Origin: CAVRUD01 sp963724285
Lineage (GTDB): Bacteria > Chloroflexota > Chloroflexia > Thermomicrobiales > UBA6265
NCBI GenBank assembly: GCA_963724285.1
Contig: CAVRUD010000016.1
Location: forward strand, 1 to 64,000
Length of the DNA: 64,000 bases
Direction: 5' to 3'
Notes under the pieces: model-generated
Told to the model about the DNA's origin: nothing
What the model saw: only the letters and a program-made list of their open reading frames with translations
Database searches by the model: none
Translations under genes and position numbers: made by a program
Shown: positions 63,104 through 64,000 of the stretch, in pieces
How the letters are laid out: the number at the start of each line of letters is the position of its first letter
Numbering within the stretch: the first letter of the stretch is position 1

Positions 63104-63932
63104 ATGATCGACCCCGTGGATGTCGCGCAGCAATATACGACCGATTCGCTGGTCGACCGGATCGACGGTGCCCTCGCGGAGGCGGGCCTGGACGCCGAGC
63201 AGCTCGACTGGCGTGACCTCGCTCCATTCGACAACTTCCACTCGCGCGGGGTCACCGCGGCCACGGAGCTGGCGCAGGCCCTGGCACCCGAACCCGGGAC
63301 CCACGTCCTGGACATTGGCTGCGGGGTCGGTGGTCCCGCGCGTTTGCTCGCCGCCATGTACGACTGCCGCGTCACCGGGATCGACCTGACCCCGGCCGCC
63401 GTCGCGGCGGCCACCGCCCTGTCGGCGCGGACCGGGCTCAGCGACCCAACCCGGTTTCGCGAAGCTGACGCGTTGAACCTGCCGTTTTCGGACGCAACCC
63501 TCGACCAAGCCTGGACCCAGCACGCGGCGACGAACATCGCGGGACCGGGCTGGGCTCTACGCGGAAATTTCCCGGGTGCTCAAGCCGGGCGGGCGGCTGG
63601 CGATCCACGACGTAGTCGAAGGAGCGAATGGCCCGCTCGCCTTCCCGGTGCCGTGGGCGCCCACCCCGCAAAGCAACTCCATGCTGACGTCCGATGCGAT
63701 GCGTTCTGCGCTGATCGAGGCGGGATTCGAGATCCTGTCGTGGGAGGACAAGACGGCGGTCACGCTCGCAGGTCCGCCCAAGTCGCCGGTCGGGGACGCG
63801 GGTTCGACTCCCCCGCCGCCACCGACGTTCGTGTTGGCGGGGCCGGAGTACCCGCGCATGGTCGAGACCTTCCTGCGCAACCTGCGAGTGGGCCGGGCCG
63901 GCGTCGTGCAGGTGATCGCCGCGCGGCGCTGA
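63104..63932 (+). pseudogene. Class I methyltransferase, paralogue of the 3499 gene; +1 shift near 63541
   Basis: Starts at ATG 63104 (or GTG 63116). FHSRGVTAATELAQAL, VLDIGCGVGGPARLLAA (motif I) and LDQAWTQHAATNIA are read in the first frame. An extra G in the GGG at 63541-63543 shifts the rest: LYAEISRVLKPGGRLAIHDV, then FPVPWAPTPQSNSML to the stop at 63932. One base removed gives about 275 residues with clear similarity to the methyltransferase at 3499-4335. The region 62854-63103 upstream has no convincing gene. Confidence 0.8.
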
Positions 63933-63967
63933 CCGCTCCTCCCGCTTGTCTCACGAGGAGAACTGGG

Positions 63968-64000
63968 ATGGCCGACGATGCCCGTGGTCTGCCCGGCGTT
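63968..64000 (+). CDS. Start of a gene cut by the window edge
   Basis: GAGGAGAACTGGG followed by ATG 63968 and MADDARGLPGV in frame to the end of the window. Too short to identify. The strong ribosome site and the 35-base gap suggest an operon with the methyltransferase. Confidence 0.5.
   Translation, partial: MADDARGLPGV

Overview
The window is GC-rich bacterial DNA carrying scattered accessory genes, relics and small repeats rather than one long housekeeping cluster. Gene content (Tat-exported cupredoxins, a deazaflavin-type nitroreductase, an Eis-like acetyltransferase, acyl-CoA carboxylase genes, HxlR regulator, many MFS and GH proteins) best fits Chloroflexota, probably class Thermomicrobia. 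That placement is inference from protein flavour, not from a marker gene. No rRNA, tRNA, CRISPR array, phage module or replication origin was seen.

Layout. 1-5.2 kb: relics and one IS (decayed DUF4037 gene, IS1380 element, HxlR regulator with a locally shifted recognition helix, a methyltransferase, a secreted-protein gene with a stop in its signal peptide, an HNH fragment). 5.4-18.7 kb: small-molecule and sugar metabolism (PLP D-amino-acid lyase, MFS, Uma2 nuclease, GH29, class A beta-lactamase-like hydrolase, methyltransferase plus sensor kinase, GH127, NAMPT-type phosphoribosyltransferase, DinB protein). 19-24 kb: mobile and decayed DNA (IS110, TerC, dual-specificity phosphatase, dead VapBC-like pair, IS630 relic, TA-flanked miniature element). 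24-33 kb: acyltransferase/DinB operon, two MFS genes, F420-type nitroreductase, VOC relic, zinc-ribbon membrane protein, IlvD/Edd dehydratase. 33-41 kb: YihY, GH13, AI-2E-type transporter, then a three-subunit molybdenum hydroxylase (2Fe-2S, Mo, FAD). 41.5-46.7 kb: DUF1232, IS5, nitrilase, Eis-like acetyltransferase, methyltransferase, ABM-like protein. 46.8-53.4 kb: a leucine/isovalerate-type acyl-CoA carboxylase set (biotin carboxylase-BCCP, enoyl-CoA hydratase, carboxyltransferase) split by a VapBC module, a P-loop kinase and a small SH3-like secreted protein. 54-64 kb: TfoX-N, GNAT, a multicopper oxidase fused to a plastocyanin-like domain, a Tat-exported double cupredoxin, a HEPN pair, DUF1330, a CehA/McbA metallohydrolase and a second methyltransferase paralogous to the one at 3.5 kb.

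Two patterns run through the whole window. First, many otherwise well-conserved genes carry one or two single-base frame changes, nearly all net +1 (extra base). This points to either insertion-type sequencing error or wholesale decay, and it should be settled before any of these genes is called dead. Second, there are many short inverted-repeat elements without genes, including two families each present twice and a TA-flanked miniature element that supplies the stop codon of a neighbouring gene.

I did not find a convincing new defence or biosynthetic system. The best leads are the HEPN/acidic-partner pair (59.0-59.8 kb), the multicopper oxidase-plastocyanin fusion with its double-cupredoxin neighbour, the miniature-element families, and the GH13 enzyme with an altered NHDE motif.
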